NCBI GenBank assembly: GCA_945874115.1
Contig: CAMCFD010000012.1
Coordinates: forward strand, 1 to 24,355
Origin: Rickettsia typhi
GTDB taxonomy: Bacteria; Pseudomonadota; Alphaproteobacteria; Rickettsiales; UBA1997
DNA: 24,355 bases
Reading direction: 5' to 3'
Shown: in pieces, positions 22,837 to 24,355 of the stretch
Layout: every line of letters begins with the position of its first letter
How positions within the stretch are numbered: position 1 is the first letter of the stretch
Notes under the pieces: model-generated
What the model was told of the DNA's origin: nothing
What the model saw: the letters and a program-made list of their open reading frames with translations, nothing else
The model's database searches: none
Translations under genes and position numbers: made by a program

Positions 22837-23187
22837 TTAATTTTTTAGGGATTTTTTATATTCATCTTCATCGAACCCAGCCAGTGCGATGTTTCCATCA
22901 ATCACTATTGGCCTCTTGATAAGCGAAGTATTGGCAATCATCAAATCAATCGCATTTTTCTCATTTTGCGCCGATTTTTGTTGCGTTTCATCAAGTTTTT
23001 TCCAGCTTGTGCCTTTTTTATTTAAAACTTTTTCAAGAGTGAATTTTTTGATAAAATCTCGCAGCAATTCTTCGTTTGCGCCGAGTTTTTTATAATCGTG
23101 AAAATCGTAATTGATTTTGTTTTCGCTCAGAAAATCGAGAGCTTTTTTGACCGAGTCGCAGTTTTTTATTCCGTAGATTTTTAGCAT
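22837..23187 (-). CDS. ArsC/Spx family protein (YffB-like)
   Basis: This is a thioredoxin-fold protein of the ArsC family. The 116-residue product has the N-terminal redox-type motif YGIKNCDSVKKAL with C10, as in YffB-like proteins. It continues with NKKGTSWKKLDE (55-66) and LIKRPIVIDG (89-98), containing the family arginine. There are no additional cysteines as in true arsenate reductases, and no ars genes nearby, so arsenate reduction is not implied. It lies between the multi-hairpin repeat and tRNA-Arg on the same strand as the tRNA, which ends 13 bases before its start; co-transcription is likely. Confidence 0.9.
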   Translation of the reverse strand: MLKIYGIKNCDSVKKALDFLSENKINYDFHDYKKLGANEELLRDFIKKFTLEKVLNKKGTSWKKLDETQQKSAQNEKNAIDLMIANTSLIKRPIVIDGNIALAGFDEDEYKKSLKN

Positions 23188-23199
23188 TTTTTAAAAATT

Positions 23200-23276
23200 T
23201 GGCGCACTCGGCGGGATTTGAACCCACAACCTTCGCCTTCGGAGGGCGATGCTCTATCCAGTTGAGCTACGAGTGC
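23200..23276 (-). tRNA. tRNA-Arg (anticodon CCG)
   Basis: A complete 77-base cloverleaf with encoded CCA. The acceptor stem is GCACTCG/CGAGTGC with G discriminator. The D arm is GCTC/GAGC, the anticodon stem TCGCC/GGCGA with loop CTCCGAA (anticodon CCG), and the T arm GTGGG/CCCGC with loop TTCAAAT. Its 5' end is copied at 23452-23437. Confidence 0.98.
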
Positions 23277-23436
23277 GAATGGCAAAACTTTAAAACCTTC
23301 CGTGTTAGCGCGGCGTCGCTTTTCTCGCCAGAGGCTCGAAGACGACTTGCGCCGGAGAAAAATCGCAGATTTTTCTCGTTATTCGTTTAAAACGCATGCG
23401 TTTTATTGCGCTTCAGCGCAAGCACTCATAACCCAA
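23261..23436. repeat. Multi-hairpin repeat, tandem copy 1 (includes tRNA-Arg 5' end)
   Basis: The unit is 176 bases. It contains a perfect 10-bp hairpin GAGAAAAATC/GATTTTTCTC with GCA loop (23355-23377), an 18-base palindrome around AAAACGCATGCGTTTT (23388-23405) and a TTGCGC/GCGCAA hairpin (23406-23421). It ends in GCACTCATAACCCAA (23422-23436), 12 of 15 bases identical to the first 15 bases of tRNA-Arg and in the opposite orientation to them. The unit is thus bracketed by imperfect 15-bp inverted repeats. It is followed by a nearly identical second unit. Confidence 0.85.
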
Positions 23437-23604
23437 GTTGAGCTACGAGTGCAGATGGTAAAACCTTCCGTGTTAGCGCGGCGTCGCTTTTCTCGCCTTT
23501 GGCTCGAAGACGACTTGCGCCGGAGAAAAATCACAGATTTTTCTCGTTATTCGTTTAAAACGCATGCGTTTTATTGCGCTTCAGCGCAAGCACTCATAAC
23601 CCAA
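23437..23604. repeat. Multi-hairpin repeat, tandem copy 2 (with tRNA-Arg fragment)
   Basis: A direct tandem copy of 23261-23436 with very few substitutions and about seven bases fewer near the start. It begins with 16 bases (23437-23452) identical to the 5' end of tRNA-Arg, so the duplication took in part of the tRNA gene. It ends in the same GCACTCATAACCCAA arm (23590-23604). An open frame of 102 codons runs through both copies on the plus strand but looks fortuitous. Confidence 0.88.
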
Positions 23605-23667
23605 GGTTGAAAAATCATATAAAATTTTAATTAAAATGCAATTTATAATTTTTGAGAATTCTGGTGA

Positions 23668-23844
23668 CGAGCAAGACTGATCAATTTTTATTTTCGCGCG
23701 GCGAGAAAACTTTATCCTCAAGGTAAAAGTGGATTTCTGACCGCTTGGGACAAAGAAATGATAAGGGCAGAGCCCATACCAAATAAAATATTTACCCCCT
23801 CAATTTTTCATCGTCTTTTTGGTAAAAATTTGCTCGAAGAATAA
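23668..23844 (+). pseudogene. Possible 3' remnant of an unidentified gene
   Basis: One frame is open for 58 codons after an upstream stop, with protein-like composition (for example KSGFLTAWDKEMIRAEPIPN, then FHRLFGKNLLEE) ending in TAA. No start codon or ribosome site is in a sensible place. Family not recognised. It may equally be chance. Confidence 0.25.
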
Positions 23845-24167
23845 CAATATATCGCTTGATAAATCTGATATTTTTCGTCATAATTTCACCTCAAAAATGC
23901 TTTGTGAAATTAGCGGAGATTAAAATGGTGGCAAAAAAAATAGAGTTATAAGTCGGCGATGAAGGCGCGAAAGAAACCCAAGTATAATTTGCTATTAATT
24001 GACTTTATGACAAAGTTGACCAGTTTAAGTGGTTGATTTTGTGACATTGACGCGAGTTTTTGATAAATGATCAGATGAAAAAACGTTTTTCATGACTCTA
24101 AAACTGTCTTATTTTAAAGCAAAAGTCGTTAAAAAACACTATTTCTATTGATTTTATAAAAAAAAGC

Positions 24168-24196
24168 TTGCTAGATATTGAAAAATGGTGTATAAT
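24168..24196 (+). promoter_or_regulatory. Strong sigma-70-type promoter at the right edge
   Basis: TTGCTA (24168-24173), a 17-base spacer and perfect TATAAT (24191-24196). The predicted start near 24203 gives a leader of about 150 bases before the ATG at 24352. Confidence 0.7.
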
Positions 24197-24230
24197 CAAG
24201 ATTATATAAATTTTTTTAAAAGCCTTGATT

Positions 24231-24254
24231 GTTAAGAAAACTCTTAACTTTTTT
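24231..24254 (+). terminator. Leader hairpin with T-tract (possible attenuator)
   Basis: A perfect 7-bp stem GTTAAGA/TCTTAAC with an AAAC loop (24231-24248) is followed by six T (24249-24254). It lies about 30 bases after the predicted transcription start. Just after it is AAGGAG (24255-24260), which could also pair with the upstream CCTT (24224-24227). Eight bases on, a TTG (24269) opens a six-codon frame ending in TGA. Confidence 0.5.
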
Positions 24255-24351
24255 AAGGAGTTGTTTTTTTGAAGTTGAGTGAATTTTGATTTGATTTTGT
24301 AGCGATTTAAAACATTGAGGTTTTGGGGTTTAAATTTTTTAATGAGGTTTT

Positions 24352-24355
24352 ATGG
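24352..24355 (+). CDS. Probable start of a gene continuing beyond the window
   Basis: An ATG preceded by GAGG (24344-24347) and, further up, a strong promoter. Only one codon is visible, so identity and even reality are unproven. The spacing from GAGG to ATG (four bases) is rather short. Confidence 0.3.

Larger units (their letters stand above)
23605..24351. other. Gene-poor region with dyads
   Basis: Apart from the possible remnant above there is no credible gene. It contains a 9-bp inverted repeat TAATTTCAC/GTGAAATTA (23881-23912, 14-base loop), an 8-bp dyad ATGAAAAA/TTTTTCAT (24075-24093), and the promoter and leader of the gene at the right edge. Confidence 0.6.

Noticed and set aside
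22837..23187. Arsenate reductase role for the ArsC-like gene
   Set aside because: Only the single N-terminal redox cysteine is present and no ars genes are nearby; it resembles YffB-type proteins.
23199..23390. Open frame over tRNA-Arg on the opposite strand (MAHSAGFEPTTFAFGG...)
   Set aside because: This is the classic false ORF produced by translating the complement of a tRNA gene.
23302..23610. Open frame of 102 codons across the two tandem repeats (MLARRRFSRQRLEDDL...)
   Set aside because: It is read straight through hairpin repeats and is itself duplicated by the tandem unit. It has no ribosome site and lies over tRNA-derived sequence, so it is best explained by the repeat being open by chance.
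22664..23610. CRISPR array
   Set aside because: Only two direct copies of a long unit without regular short repeats or unique spacers, and no cas genes.
24231..24300. Right-edge leader considered as a 16S rRNA leader with boxA (CTCTTAAC)
   Set aside because: The boxA match is poor and the following bases do not resemble the 5' end of 16S rRNA.

Overview
The window reads as chromosome from an AT-rich alphaproteobacterium, most likely from the Rickettsiales or a neighbouring reduced-genome lineage. The grounds are protein style (RecO, RNase E with an insertion in its S1 domain, a PGRIEGRYH-type alpha/beta hydrolase, FixP-type CcoP), low GC with short spacers, CCA-encoding tRNAs and a solitary tRNA-Ile(GAT). 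In most alphaproteobacteria that tRNA lies inside the rRNA operon; its isolation here fits the split rRNA genes of Rickettsiales. The assignment is an inference without a marker-gene tree.

Layout. 1-931 (minus): nusB and the start of rimM, translationally coupled. 1005-2657 (plus): carB, containing only the N-terminal half. 2658-5098 (minus): ccoP, holB and an unrecognised gene as one operon. 5180-6928 (plus): a family 2 glycosyltransferase and ispH. 6929-7239: spacer with a long palindromic repeat. 7240-9420 (minus): rne, with a 522-base gene-free region upstream. 9943-10269 (minus): cutA, whose start is 11 bases from that of a divergent operon gdpd-radC-miaA-recO (10281-13308, plus). 13283-14889 (minus): a DUF3833-type lipoprotein gene and corA/zntB. 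15028-17040 (minus): folE, maf, terC. 17267-17806 (plus): ompH/skp. 17981-18057: tRNA-Ile(GAT). 18181-18972 (plus): alaS, N-terminal catalytic core only, followed by decayed spacer with a degraded second copy of the palindromic repeat. 19277-20386 (plus): anmK, overlapping the tail of a convergent hydrolase gene that follows a small conserved gene (20322-21299, minus). 21455-22654 (plus): pgk. 22837-23187 (minus): an ArsC/YffB-like gene, then tRNA-Arg(CCG). 23277-24355: repeats and gene-poor DNA ending in a good promoter and the probable start of another gene.

Most genes are housekeeping: ribosome and tRNA maturation (rimM, rne, miaA, tRNAs), transcription (nusB), replication and repair (holB, recO, radC), isoprenoid, folate and pyrimidine synthesis (ispH, folE, carB), glycolysis (pgk), peptidoglycan recycling (anmK), envelope biogenesis (ompH, glycosyltransferase), microaerobic respiration (ccoP) and metal handling (corA/zntB, cutA, terC).

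No defence system, prophage, CRISPR array or biosynthetic cluster is visible. The unusual material is: (1) two essential-type genes, carB and alaS, each present only as an intact N-terminal part; (2) a family of relatively GC-rich, multi-hairpin elements in three copies around tRNA-Arg, two of them tandem and bounded by inverted repeats, one arm of which is the 5' end of the tRNA; (3) a separate dispersed long-palindrome repeat; and (4) a perfect 20-bp palindrome at the promoter region of a small unnamed gene.
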